DNA of 64,000 nucleotides. Source: JAJDXW01 sp965223775. Its GTDB lineage: Bacteria > Pseudomonadota > Gammaproteobacteria > HK1. The DNA lies in contig OZ245021.1 in NCBI GenBank assembly GCA_965223775.1, positions 806,001-870,000 on the forward strand. The letters run 5' to 3'. Positions 44,861 to 53,283 of this stretch are shown here, in pieces (the first letter of the stretch is position 1; every line of letters starts with the position of its first letter). A program made the position numbers and the translations under genes. Below the pieces are notes generated by a model. It searched no databases. It was not told where the DNA came from and saw only the letters and a program-made list of their open reading frames with translations.

Positions 44861-45415
44861 TCAGAAGGAGGAATTGGGCTCCTTCAGGAACTCGATCTCC
44901 TCCGGGGTCGACTCGCGCCCCAGCACCTCGTTGCGGTGCGGGAAGCGGCCGAACCGGTCGACGATCTCCTTGTGTCGCACCGCGTAGCCGAGGGTGTCCT
45001 CGTCGTCGAGGGCGGCGAAGAGCTCGACGGACCGCGCCTGTTCGGCCGGGTCCTCGCTGTGCTCGAAGGGGAGATAGAGAAACTTCCGCTCGTCCGTCGA
45101 CATTCTCCGGTCGAATCCGCGCTCGATCGCTTCCCTAGCGAGGCCGATGGCCGTCGCGTCGGCCGCGAACGACCGTGGATCGCGCCGGTAGACGTTGCGC
45201 GGAAACTGGTCGAGGGCGATCACCGCCGCGAGCATCCCGCGCGCAGTCGTCCGCCAGCTTGCCGGCACGTGGTCCCGGAGGGCCTCGTGCAGCGCGAGGA
45301 AGCGTTCCCGGACCCGATGGTCCACCGCCCCGCCGCCCCCGAACCAGTCGTCGGGGGTGAGCTCGCCGAACCAGAAGCCGAGGACTTCATCGATGTGCGA
45401 CGGGTCGGGACTCAC
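44861..45415 (-). CDS. DUF924 family protein
   Basis: 184 residues: VLGFWFGELTPDDWFGGGGAVDHRVRERFLALHEAL, ALDQFPRNVYRRDPRSFAAD and KFLYLPFEHSED are standard for DUF924, an all-helical family of unknown function. The start overlaps the stop of the HAD gene by 4 bases (45412-45415), so it is the last gene of a coupled trio. Confidence 0.9.
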   Translation of the reverse strand: MSPDPSHIDEVLGFWFGELTPDDWFGGGGAVDHRVRERFLALHEALRDHVPASWRTTARGMLAAVIALDQFPRNVYRRDPRSFAADATAIGLAREAIERGFDRRMSTDERKFLYLPFEHSEDPAEQARSVELFAALDDEDTLGYAVRHKEIVDRFGRFPHRNEVLGRESTPEEIEFLKEPNSSF

Positions 45416-46158
45416 GTGGCTTCCTCCTCTCCGGCGCCGGCGGCTTCGTCCCGATGGGCATCCGCCATTTCCGCAAGCGAGGTGAAGTAGAAGTCGACGT
45501 CCGGTGGCTCCTCGACCGCACGCGTCGCCCCGAACCCGCCCGTCCCCGCCCGCCGGTGGATCCAGGTGGTGGCGACGCCGAGGGAGCGGGCGGTCGCGCA
45601 GTCGTGGAACAGGCTCTCCGCGGTGTGCAGGATTCCGCTCTTGGCCACCCCGAAGTCACGCTCGAGGTGTTCCAGCATGTAGCGAAAGTGGCGCGGGTCG
45701 GGCTTGTAGGAGCCGATGTCCTCGGCGGTGTAGATCGCGTCGAACTCCACTTCGAGCTCTTCGTTGCTGGCCGCGAACCCGGCCCGGTGGACGTTCGACA
45801 GGATGACCAGCCGGTAGTGTCGCTTGAGGTACCGGAGCGACTCGGCGGAGTCGGAAAAGGCCGGCCAGTCCGGAACGGAGTTGCCGAATGCCCGAGCGAG
45901 TTCCGGGTCCGGATCGATTCCCCAGTCGCGGGCAATCGCGGCGTGGACCCCGGCGAGGATCTCGGGGTAGAGGGCTCCCGGCGCGCGCGCCTGCTCCTCG
46001 TGCTCGTGGCGGCCGAACGCGGCGACCCGTTCACCCGCATCGATCGCTCGCCCGGCCCGCGCGGCGAGGGGCTCTAGGGCCGCCGCGATGCCGGTCTCCC
46101 AATCGATGAGGGTGCCGTAGCAATCGAAGGTCAGGGTGTCGAAGTCGGCGAGCTTCAT
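45412..46158 (-). CDS. HAD-superfamily hydrolase, type II haloacid dehalogenase-like
   Basis: 248 residues from ATG 46158. Motif I is FDCYGTLIDWE with nucleophile Asp, motif II LSNVHRAG with Ser, motif III SYKPDPRHF with Lys, motif IV the late Asp in FHDCATARSLG. It may be a phosphatase or a dehalogenase; the type II dehalogenase pattern fits best. Both ends overlap neighbours by 4 bases, linking it to the ThDP enzyme and DUF924. Confidence 0.9.
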   Translation of the reverse strand: MKLADFDTLTFDCYGTLIDWETGIAAALEPLAARAGRAIDAGERVAAFGRHEHEEQARAPGALYPEILAGVHAAIARDWGIDPDPELARAFGNSVPDWPAFSDSAESLRYLKRHYRLVILSNVHRAGFAASNEELEVEFDAIYTAEDIGSYKPDPRHFRYMLEHLERDFGVAKSGILHTAESLFHDCATARSLGVATTWIHRRAGTGGFGATRAVEEPPDVDFYFTSLAEMADAHRDEAAGAGEEEAT

Positions 46159-47840
46159 GCCGGGGTCTCCTTCTGGCGGGCAAGCCCATCGGCCCGCACT
46201 TCGTCCAGGGTCGCGGCCGGGGACAGCGCCTGGGGGTCCGTCACCACCTCGATGAGCGAGAGCCCGCGATGGGCGAGCGCTTCGTCGAGTGCCGCGTCGA
46301 ACTCCTCGTCGGTCTCCACCCGGACCCCGTGGCCGCCGAAGCTGCGGGCGAGCATCGCGAAGTCGGGATTGGCGAGCCCGGTCCCGTGCACCCGCTCCGG
46401 GTAGTGGCGTTCCTGGTGCATGCGGATGGTCCCGTACATGCCGTTGTTGGCGACGATGACGGTCAGATCGGCGCCGTACTGGCTGGCCGTCGCGAGCTCC
46501 TGGCCGGTCATGAGAAAGCACCCGTCGCCCGCGAAGCAGACCACCTGGCGGTCCGGGTGGACGAGCGCGGCGGCGACCGCCGCCGGCACCCCGTAGCCCA
46601 TCGACCCCGAGGTCGGGGCGAGCTGGGTACGGTACGCACGGTACTCGAAGTAGCGGTTCACCCACGCCGCGTAGTTCCCGGCCCCGTTGCACACGATGGC
46701 GTCTTCGTCGAGGCGTTTCCGGGTGCGGGCCACCGCGTGCTCGAGCCTTGCCCGACCGGGAGTGGGGCGAGGCTGCGTGCCGGCCCGGTACTCGGCCGCG
46801 CACTCCCGGGCCCAGGTCCGGCGGGAATCACCGGCGGCGGGCGTCAGCTCCGCGATCGCGGCCGCAAACGAAGCGGCCGATGCGTTGACCGCGAGGTCCG
46901 GCCGGTACACCCGGCCGAGCTCCTCCGCCCCCGCGTGCACGTGCACGAATCGGCTCGCCGGGTTGGGGATGTCGACGAGGGAGTATCCGTTCGTCGTGAT
47001 CTCCCCGAGCCGGCTGCCGAGGGCGATCAGCAGGTCGCATCGGCGGAAACGGTCCACGATCCGGGGACTGATCCCGATGCCGGCGTGGCCGCAGTAGTTC
47101 GGGTGTCGGTTGTCGATGTAGTCCTGGCAGCGGAATGAGGCGCTGACCGGCACGTGGTGCGCCTCGCAGAAGCGCGCGAGGTCACGGGCGGCGGCAGCCG
47201 ACCAGCCCCCGCCCCCGACGATCAGCATCGGCCGTTCGGACTCCGCGAGGAGCTTCCCGAACGCCTCCACGTCGTCCGCCGCCGCCTTCGGGATCCCGGG
47301 CACGGCGGGGCGGGCGTCGGGTACGTCCGCGCGGGCCGAGAGCACGTCCTCGGGCAGGGCCAGCACCACCGGCCCCGGCCGTCCGGATGCCGCGGTATGG
47401 AAGGCACGGCTCACGTACTCCGGGATTCGCTCCGTCGTGTCGACCTGGGCCACCCACTTGGCCATCTCGCCGTACATGCGCCGGTAGTCCATTTCCTGGA
47501 ATGCCTCGCGGTCCAGCATCCCGCGGCCGACCTGGCCGATGACGAGGACGAGGGGGGTCGAATCCTGGAACGCAACGTGGATCCCGGCCGCGGCGTTGGT
47601 CGCCCCCGGGCCGCGGGTGACCATGCATACCCCGGGCCGGCCGGTGAGCTTGCCGTACGCTTCGGCCATCATCGCCGCGCCGCCCTCCTGGCGGCAGACC
47701 ACCGTCTCGATCCCGGGAAGGTCGTGCAATCCGTCGATCGCGGCGAGAAAGCTCTCGCCCGGTACGAGGAACACGCGGTCGCAACCCTGGATCGCGAGCT
47801 GGTCGGCGAGGATGCGACCGCCGTGGCGAAGGTTACGCAT
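46155..47840 (-). CDS. ThDP-dependent enzyme, acetolactate-synthase-like
   Basis: 561 residues from ATG 47840; upstream ATGs at 47876 and 47918 are possible but add Arg/Pro-rich residues outside the family. The activating Glu is in VVCRQEGGAAMMAEAYG, the central domain shows SRLGEITTNGYSLVD, and the ThDP motif is GDGCFLMTGQELATASQYG ... NNGMYG. It likely decarboxylates a 2-oxo acid. The stop overlaps the HAD start (ATGA). No FAD or regulatory subunit is nearby, so true acetolactate synthase is unlikely. Confidence 0.9.
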   Translation of the reverse strand: MRNLRHGGRILADQLAIQGCDRVFLVPGESFLAAIDGLHDLPGIETVVCRQEGGAAMMAEAYGKLTGRPGVCMVTRGPGATNAAAGIHVAFQDSTPLVLVIGQVGRGMLDREAFQEMDYRRMYGEMAKWVAQVDTTERIPEYVSRAFHTAASGRPGPVVLALPEDVLSARADVPDARPAVPGIPKAAADDVEAFGKLLAESERPMLIVGGGGWSAAAARDLARFCEAHHVPVSASFRCQDYIDNRHPNYCGHAGIGISPRIVDRFRRCDLLIALGSRLGEITTNGYSLVDIPNPASRFVHVHAGAEELGRVYRPDLAVNASAASFAAAIAELTPAAGDSRRTWARECAAEYRAGTQPRPTPGRARLEHAVARTRKRLDEDAIVCNGAGNYAAWVNRYFEYRAYRTQLAPTSGSMGYGVPAAVAAALVHPDRQVVCFAGDGCFLMTGQELATASQYGADLTVIVANNGMYGTIRMHQERHYPERVHGTGLANPDFAMLARSFGGHGVRVETDEEFDAALDEALAHRGLSLIEVVTDPQALSPAATLDEVRADGLARQKETPA

Positions 47841-48051
47841 CGCCCGGTCCTCGGGACGTCCGCGAGGCCGGTTCATCCCGCCGGATCGGGGAGAAGTGAG
47901 GTTCCGGCAACGGTGCAATCGCGGGGGACCGGGCGATCCTGATCATCGATGTTCCCATTCGTCTTCGATGTCGAGCGGAGGAGGGCGGATTCTAGCCCGC
48001 CCGCCCCGCCGGTCTCGTAGGGTGGGCTCCGACCAAGGTATCCTTCCTCTC

Positions 48052-49911
48052 ATGCCGTTGCTGAGGACGCGGGGGATTGGCGCCGCCGTCGGCGCCGAGG
48101 CCCTGTTCGAGGATGTCGAGCTCGCCCTCGAGGCCGGTGAGCGGATCTGTGTGACCGGCCGGAACGGGGCGGGCAAGTCCACGTTACTCTCCATACTGGC
48201 CGGCCTCCGGGAGCCCGACGCGGGCTTTGTCGAACGCCGGCCGGGGCTCAGGGTGTCTCTCGTTCCCCAGGTGCTGCCGGCCGGACTCGGTGGGTCCGCC
48301 CGCGATGTCGTTCGGGGAGGATTCGCGGGCGTGTCGGAGGCGGAGCACTGGGAGCGCGAGTGGCGTGCGGACCACGCCCTCAAGGAAGCCGGAATCGACC
48401 CGGACGCCGCTTTCGAGTCGCTCTCGGGCGGCTACCGCCGGCGCTTGCTGATCGCACGCGCCCTGGTAACGGAGCCCGATCTCCTGCTCCTCGACGAGCC
48501 GACCAACCACCTCGACATCCCGGCCATCGAGGGGCTGGAGCGGCTGGCCGCAGGACTTGCCGGCGGCCTCGTGTTCACGACCCACGATCGCGCGTTCCTC
48601 GAGCGGCTCGCGACCCGGATCGTGGAGATCGACCGGGGCCGGGTCACTTCCTGGCCGGGGGACTACTCGAATTTCCTTCGCCGGCGCGACGAACGCTGGG
48701 AGGCCGAGGAACGCGAGGCGGCGCGGTTCGATCGGCGGCTCGCGAGTGAGGAGGCGTGGCTTCGCCAGGGCGTCAAGGCGCGTCGGATCCGGAACATGGG
48801 TCGTCTCCGGCGGCTCGTCGAGATGCGCGAGGAGCGCCTCGCCCGGCGGGTCCGACCGGATCCGTCGAAACTCAAGCTCGGTCTTGCGAGGGGCGAGCGG
48901 TCCGGGAGGCGGGTGATCGAGGCCGAAGACGTCGCCTTCGGCCATGAAGGAGCACCGGTCGTGGATGAATTCTCCTGTCTCGTCGAGCGCGGAGACCGGG
49001 TGGGGATCATCGGACCGAACGGCATCGGAAAGACCACCCTCGCCCGTCTGCTGATTGGGGACCTCGAGCCCTCGCAGGGCCGGATCCGGCACGGCACGGG
49101 TCTCGAGATCGCCTATTTCGACCAGGAGCGCGAGCGGCTCCCGGAAGATGCCACCGTCAAGGACGCAGTGGCCGACGGCGGGGAGTACCTCACCGTGCGC
49201 GGGGAATCGGTCCACGTGCTGGGCTATCTCAAGGACTTCCTGTTCTCGGCGCGGCGCGCGCAGGATCGGGTCCGGGCGCTGTCCGGGGGCGAGCGCAACC
49301 GGCTGCTGCTCGCCCGTCTGTTCGCACGGCCGTCGAACCTGCTCGTGCTGGACGAACCCACCAACGACCTCGACCTGGAGACCCTCGACGTGCTCGAAGA
49401 ACGCCTCGGAGAGTTCGAGGGCACCCTGCTGCTGGTCAGTCACGACCGGGCGTTCCTCGACAATCTGGTTACGAGCCTTTTCGTCCTCGAAGGCGGCGGG
49501 CGGGTCGGCGAGCACACCGGAGGCTACGGCGACTGGATTGCGTGGTCACGGGCCGCCGAAGCGCGGGGCCGGGTCAAGCCGGTTGCGGGAAACGGCGGAT
49601 CCGCGGGGCGGCGCCCTTCGCGGCCGCGGCGCCGGGACGGCGGCTCCCGCCGCCCCTCGTTCTCCGAACGCCGGGAGATGGAGGCGCTGCCGGAGCGGAT
49701 CGAGGCCCTCGAGGGCAGCATTGCGGCGTTGCACGAGAGCCTTGCCGACCCTTCCTTCTATCGAGAGCCTTCTTCGGTCATCGCCGGTGCGCGCCGGGCG
49801 CTCGGGGAAGCCGAGGTGGAGCTCGAGGGAGCCTTCGAGCGTTGGAGCGACCTCGAGCGCCGGGCAATGGGGCACGAGCCCGACGGGGATTGTTCCGGAG
49901 GCGGCGATTAA
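48052..49911 (+). CDS. ABC-F family ATPase (Uup/YheS-like)
   Basis: 619 residues with two ABC cassettes and no membrane part: Walker A GRNGAGKST and GPNGIGKTT, signatures LSGGYRRR and LSGGERNR, Walker B LLLLDEPTNHLDI and LLVLDEPTNDLDL. A basic linker helix joins them, and the C-terminus has a basic stretch followed by a coiled coil (RREMEALPERIEALEGSIAALHE) typical of Uup. It acts on the ribosome or on DNA branched structures. The start is set at ATG 48052 where homology begins. Confidence 0.92.
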   Translation: MPLLRTRGIGAAVGAEALFEDVELALEAGERICVTGRNGAGKSTLLSILAGLREPDAGFVERRPGLRVSLVPQVLPAGLGGSARDVVRGGFAGVSEAEHWEREWRADHALKEAGIDPDAAFESLSGGYRRRLLIARALVTEPDLLLLDEPTNHLDIPAIEGLERLAAGLAGGLVFTTHDRAFLERLATRIVEIDRGRVTSWPGDYSNFLRRRDERWEAEEREAARFDRRLASEEAWLRQGVKARRIRNMGRLRRLVEMREERLARRVRPDPSKLKLGLARGERSGRRVIEAEDVAFGHEGAPVVDEFSCLVERGDRVGIIGPNGIGKTTLARLLIGDLEPSQGRIRHGTGLEIAYFDQERERLPEDATVKDAVADGGEYLTVRGESVHVLGYLKDFLFSARRAQDRVRALSGGERNRLLLARLFARPSNLLVLDEPTNDLDLETLDVLEERLGEFEGTLLLVSHDRAFLDNLVTSLFVLEGGGRVGEHTGGYGDWIAWSRAAEARGRVKPVAGNGGSAGRRPSRPRRRDGGSRRPSFSERREMEALPERIEALEGSIAALHESLADPSFYREPSSVIAGARRALGEAEVELEGAFERWSDLERRAMGHEPDGDCSGGGD

Positions 49912-50078
49912 TGTTCGGTAACGGCCGGCCGATGGATGCCCATTCTCCAATCCACTACCATTCGATCGTACCGGAACCTCGGGAGCCGTTGCGCCCGGGA
50001 AAACCGGGGCCGAACGGAGGCTGCGACCGGCAGTCTCGTTCGAGACGACCCATCGGTATCGAACTGGAGGATACGGCA

Positions 50079-50345
50079 ATGGCCGATCAAACATCCGCTC
50101 TCACGAAGTTCGCGGTGGCCGGTGCGCTGACCGCCGCCCTCGCCGCTGCTCCGATCGCCGGCGCGCTCGCGGCCGAAATGGAGAAGTGTTACGGCGTGGC
50201 CAAGGCCGGCATGAACGACTGCAAGGCCGGAGAAGGCACTACCTGCCAGGGGAGCTCGACCATGGACGGCCAGAAGAACGCGTGGGTGCTGACGCCCGCC
50301 GGTCTGTGCGAGAAGCTGGTCGGCGGCAGCCTCACCGAAGGTTGA
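50079..50345 (+). CDS. bufA: DUF2282 bufferin precursor peptide (BufA1-like)
   Basis: 88 residues from ATG 50079 with RBS ACTGGAGG. A Sec-type signal (about 1-32, ending near ALA-AE) precedes a small core with four Cys: KCYGVAKAGMNDC, TTCQG and GLCEKL. This is the DUF2282 pattern of bufferin precursors, RiPPs that bind copper after enzymatic modification of Cys. The three genes that follow match the known partners. A hairpin GTCTCG-TT-CGAGAC at 50033-50046 lies in the leader. Confidence 0.9.
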   Translation: MADQTSALTKFAVAGALTAALAAAPIAGALAAEMEKCYGVAKAGMNDCKAGEGTTCQGSSTMDGQKNAWVLTPAGLCEKLVGGSLTEG

Positions 50346-50391
50346 TCAGCGGAGCTTCGCGGACTCCCGCAATACGACGGGGCCGCCGGCC

Positions 50392-51303
50392 GTGCGTAAC
50401 GGTGCGCCGACTCCGGCGCCGGCCGGCGCCCCGATCTCTACCCGTCCGCCGCCTGACCGGGCGGGGGTAGGACTGAAGGCCGAACACTACCGCACGATTC
50501 TCGACACCCGGCCGGATCTCGGTTGGTTCGAGGTCCACCCCGAGAACTACATGCTCGATGGCGGGCCGCCGCTTCGCTACCTGGAGGCGGTCCGGGCCGA
50601 CTACCCCCTGTCCCTGCACGGGGTGGGCATGTCGCTTGGCTCCTGCGATCCGCCGCCTCCGGATCACCTGGATCGGCTGAAGGCGCTGGTCGATCGCTTC
50701 GAACCCTTCGTCGTTTCCGAGCATCTCTCATGGAGCCGGATCGGGAATCGTTTCCTCGCGGATCTGCTGCCGGTGCCGATGACCCGCGAGGCGCTCGACG
50801 TGATGGCCGGCAACGTGGCGCGGGCCCAGGATCACCTCGGGCGGCGCATGCTCATCGAGAACCCCTCGACCTATTTGCGGTTCGACCGCGAGGAAATCCC
50901 CGAGCCGGAGTTCCTGGCCGAGCTCGCTCGGCGCACCGGCTGCGGACTCCTGCTCGACGTGAACAACCTGTTCGTGTGCGCGAGCAACCACGAATTCGAC
51001 GCTTGCGCATGGCTCGAGGCGTTCGCGCTGGATGCGGTCGAGGAGATCCACCTCGCCGGGCATGCGGTGGATGAAGCCGATGGCCACGCGATCCGGGTGG
51101 ACGACCACGGCTCCCCGGTGATCGAGGAAGTGTGGTCGTTGTACCGTGAGGTCATCGGCCGGCGGGGTGCGGTGCCGACCCTTATCGAGAGAGATGCGAA
51201 CCTTCCGCCGTTCGAGGTGTTGCTGGCCGAAGCCCACCACGCGGATCGGGTCGCTCGCGAGGCGCTTGTCGCTTCGAGCGGCGCCGTTGTCCGTTCCGGC
51301 TGA
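50392..51303 (+). CDS. bufB: DUF692 multinuclear non-heme iron oxidase (BufB-like)
   Basis: 303 residues from GTG 50392. The MNIO motifs are all present: GVGLKAEHY, WFEVHPENYML, LHGVGMSLGS, VSEHLSWS, LIENPSTYL, LLLDVNNLFV, EIHLAGH and DDHGSPVIEEVW, giving the His/Asp/Glu/Asn iron ligands. The family modifies Cys in small precursor peptides. The neighbouring DUF2282 gene is the obvious substrate. The N-terminus before residue 25 is not conserved. Confidence 0.92.
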   Translation: MRNGAPTPAPAGAPISTRPPPDRAGVGLKAEHYRTILDTRPDLGWFEVHPENYMLDGGPPLRYLEAVRADYPLSLHGVGMSLGSCDPPPPDHLDRLKALVDRFEPFVVSEHLSWSRIGNRFLADLLPVPMTREALDVMAGNVARAQDHLGRRMLIENPSTYLRFDREEIPEPEFLAELARRTGCGLLLDVNNLFVCASNHEFDACAWLEAFALDAVEEIHLAGHAVDEADGHAIRVDDHGSPVIEEVWSLYREVIGRRGAVPTLIERDANLPPFEVLLAEAHHADRVAREALVASSGAVVRSG

Positions 51304-51304
51304 A

Positions 51305-52138
51305 ATGGCGGACACTCCCGACCGCGCCGCGTCGCGGGCGCCCGCGCCGGAGCGTTCGGCGGGGGACCTGGCCGCCCTGCAGGCCGCGTTCGCGGCGGCA
51401 ATGGCCGGCCAGGGCGACGATGCGGTTGCTTCCACCTTGTCTCGCCGGAACGGCCTTCCGTCCAGCACTCGTCTCGACATCTATCGCAACAACATCGCAT
51501 CGGCGCTCGTGCGTTCGCTGGAAGGGCTTTATCCCGCTCTCGTCCGGTTGATGGGGGAGGGCTTCTTCTCCCGGGTCGCGCGCGACTACGCCCGCGCCCA
51601 TCCTCCGCCCCACGGCCGGCTTCTCGAGTACGGATTCGACTTCCCCGAGTTCGTGGCCTCGTACGAGGCAGCCGGCGGCTATCCATGGTTCGTGGACGTG
51701 GCCCGCCTCGAGCTCGCCTGGCATCGGGCCTACCTGGCAGTCGATGCGGCACCGCTCCGGACGGATGAGCTCGCGGCCGTACCTCCGGAGCGGATGGCCG
51801 CCCTCGAGCTTGTTCCGCATCCATCCTGCCAGCGGCTGGCCTCGCGGTATCCGGTCTCGAACATCTGGCGCATCGCGCTCGAGGACCAGGAGGCGGAAAC
51901 TCCGATCGAGGTCGAAGGGGGGGCGGAGTGGCTGCTGGTGGTCCGGCCCGGGGCCGAGGTCGAGGTGCGCACGCTCGCGGAATCCGGATTCACGTTCCTC
52001 GGAGCCCTTGCCAAGGGCCGTACGCTTGGCGCAGCCTATGAGTCGGCGTGCTCGGTGGACCCGGGGTTCGACCTCCAGGCCCACCTCTCCGGACTGCTGG
52101 CCGGCGAGACATTCGCCGAGTTTCGACTGGCCCCGTGA
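51305..52138 (+). CDS. bufC: DUF2063 bufferin biosynthesis partner (BufC-like)
   Basis: 277 residues from ATG 51305, 1 base after the bufB stop. It has the DUF2063 N-terminal block (RLDIYRNNIASALVRSLEGLYPALVRLMGEGFFSRVARDYA) and a C-terminal domain (PSCQRLASRYPVSNIWRIAL). In bufferin and other DUF692 systems this protein recognises the precursor and binds the oxidase. Confidence 0.92.
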   Translation: MADTPDRAASRAPAPERSAGDLAALQAAFAAAMAGQGDDAVASTLSRRNGLPSSTRLDIYRNNIASALVRSLEGLYPALVRLMGEGFFSRVARDYARAHPPPHGRLLEYGFDFPEFVASYEAAGGYPWFVDVARLELAWHRAYLAVDAAPLRTDELAAVPPERMAALELVPHPSCQRLASRYPVSNIWRIALEDQEAETPIEVEGGAEWLLVVRPGAEVEVRTLAESGFTFLGALAKGRTLGAAYESACSVDPGFDLQAHLSGLLAGETFAEFRLAP

Positions 52139-52176
52139 ACGGTGAGGCCGGTCCCGAATCGGGAGGGAGACAGAAG

Positions 52177-52635
52177 ATGACTCGACAAATCGGCGGAGCC
52201 GGCGGCCTCGCGGGGCTCCTCGACCGGCTGTACGCGATTCCGGCCTGCATTCCGGACTGGTTCCTCCGGCTCTTCGCGCGGGTGGCCATCGCTCCCACCT
52301 TCTTCATCTCGGGACAACTGAAGGTGACCGGATTCACCGTCACCGACAGCACGATCTTCCTGTTCGAGCACGAGTTCGGGCTGCCGATGCCGGTGGTCGC
52401 CGCCCACCTCGCGGCGCTCGCGGAGAACGTCCTGCCGGTCCTGCTGGTGGTGGGGCTCGCCACCCGGCTCTCCGCCCTGGCGCTGTTCGTGATGACCATC
52501 GTCATCCAGTTCGTGGCGCCGGGAGGGTTCTGGAACTTCCACATCCTGTGGTTCTTCGTGCTCCTCTACATCGTGGCCCGCGGCCCGGGCTGCCTCTCCC
52601 TGGACCACCTGATCGCGAAGAAGTATCGGGGTTGA
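52177..52635 (+). CDS. DoxX-family membrane protein of the bufferin operon
   Basis: 152 residues from ATG 52177 with RBS GGGAGGGAG. About four membrane helices (RVAIAPTFFISGQLK; ALAENVLPVLLVVGLATRL; FVMTIVIQFV; HILWFFVLLYIVA) fit the DoxX group. DoxX genes often end bufferin clusters; the role may be in redox chemistry or export, not shown by sequence. Confidence 0.88.
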   Translation: MTRQIGGAGGLAGLLDRLYAIPACIPDWFLRLFARVAIAPTFFISGQLKVTGFTVTDSTIFLFEHEFGLPMPVVAAHLAALAENVLPVLLVVGLATRLSALALFVMTIVIQFVAPGGFWNFHILWFFVLLYIVARGPGCLSLDHLIAKKYRG

Positions 52636-52671
52636 CCGCGGTGCGGTGCGGTGCGACCCGCCCCGCTTCGT

Positions 52672-53127
52672 TCAGCCGGCGAGGAACGGCATGGCGATGA
52701 TGAGGCCGGCGAGGGATACGGTGCTCGTGGCCCACATCGCCATCATTCGCTTCTCCAACCGGGCGAGGGCCGCGTTCATCTCGTCCCGGGTCGGATAGTT
52801 CTTGAGGTCCTCCTTGGTGGCGAACTTGAGTGCCAGGCGTTCCACCCAGTCTTCCATGTTCGTGGCTCGCTCGAGGTCCTCCTTGGTGGCGAAGTGTTCG
52901 AGGTCCTCTTTGGTGGCAAAGCGCTCGAGGTCTTCCTTCGTGGCAAAGCGCTCAAGGTCCTCCTTGGTGGCGAAGCGTGCCAGGTCGGCCTTGGTCGCCA
53001 GCTCGGAGTACCTGATCACCACGACCTCGTTGATCGCTTCGGCATGCGCCTCGGCCTGACCGCGCTCGACGCCTGCCGCTTCGAGCTTCCGGGCAACGGC
53101 GAGGGTATCGATTCCGCGAATCGCCAT
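52672..53127 (-). CDS. Coiled-coil protein with tandem ATKEDLERF nonapeptides (DUF1640-like)
   Basis: 151 residues from ATG 53127. N-terminal segment RKLEAAGVERGQAEAHAEAI resembles the DUF1640/CCDC90-like coiled-coil family. Residues 43-88 are five near-identical 9-residue repeats (ATKEDLERF and variants), with a further copy at about 103-110. A single C-terminal hydrophobic segment (MMAMWATSTVSLAGLIIAMPFLA) anchors it in the membrane. Function unknown; the repeats suggest a length-variable stalk. Confidence 0.85.
   Translation of the reverse strand: MAIRGIDTLAVARKLEAAGVERGQAEAHAEAINEVVVIRYSELATKADLARFATKEDLERFATKEDLERFATKEDLEHFATKEDLERATNMEDWVERLALKFATKEDLKNYPTRDEMNAALARLEKRMMAMWATSTVSLAGLIIAMPFLAG
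52864..53001 (-). repeat. 27-bp coding tandem repeat
   Basis: Five 27-bp units encode the ATKEDLERF nonapeptides inside the coiled-coil gene. The central units are almost identical at DNA level, differing mostly in third bases (for example AAGCGCTCGAGG versus AAGCGCTCAAGG). This points to recent copy-number change by slippage or unequal exchange. Confidence 0.85.
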
Positions 53128-53283
53128 CGCTGCTTCCTGTAGTCTACTCTCGGGGGGCAACGTGGATCATCCTCCGCGAAGCGGCTCGGGAATAGAGCGC
53201 TTTGCCCTTTCGTCCGTAGGAATTCGTCCCGAACGTACCGGGGCGACGTCCTGTCCCGCATGGCCGTTGTTGCCCCCGTCCCT

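Noticed and set aside
52864..53001. CRISPR-like or regulatory repeat
   Set aside because: The 27-bp units are contiguous and encode a nonapeptide in frame; no spacers.
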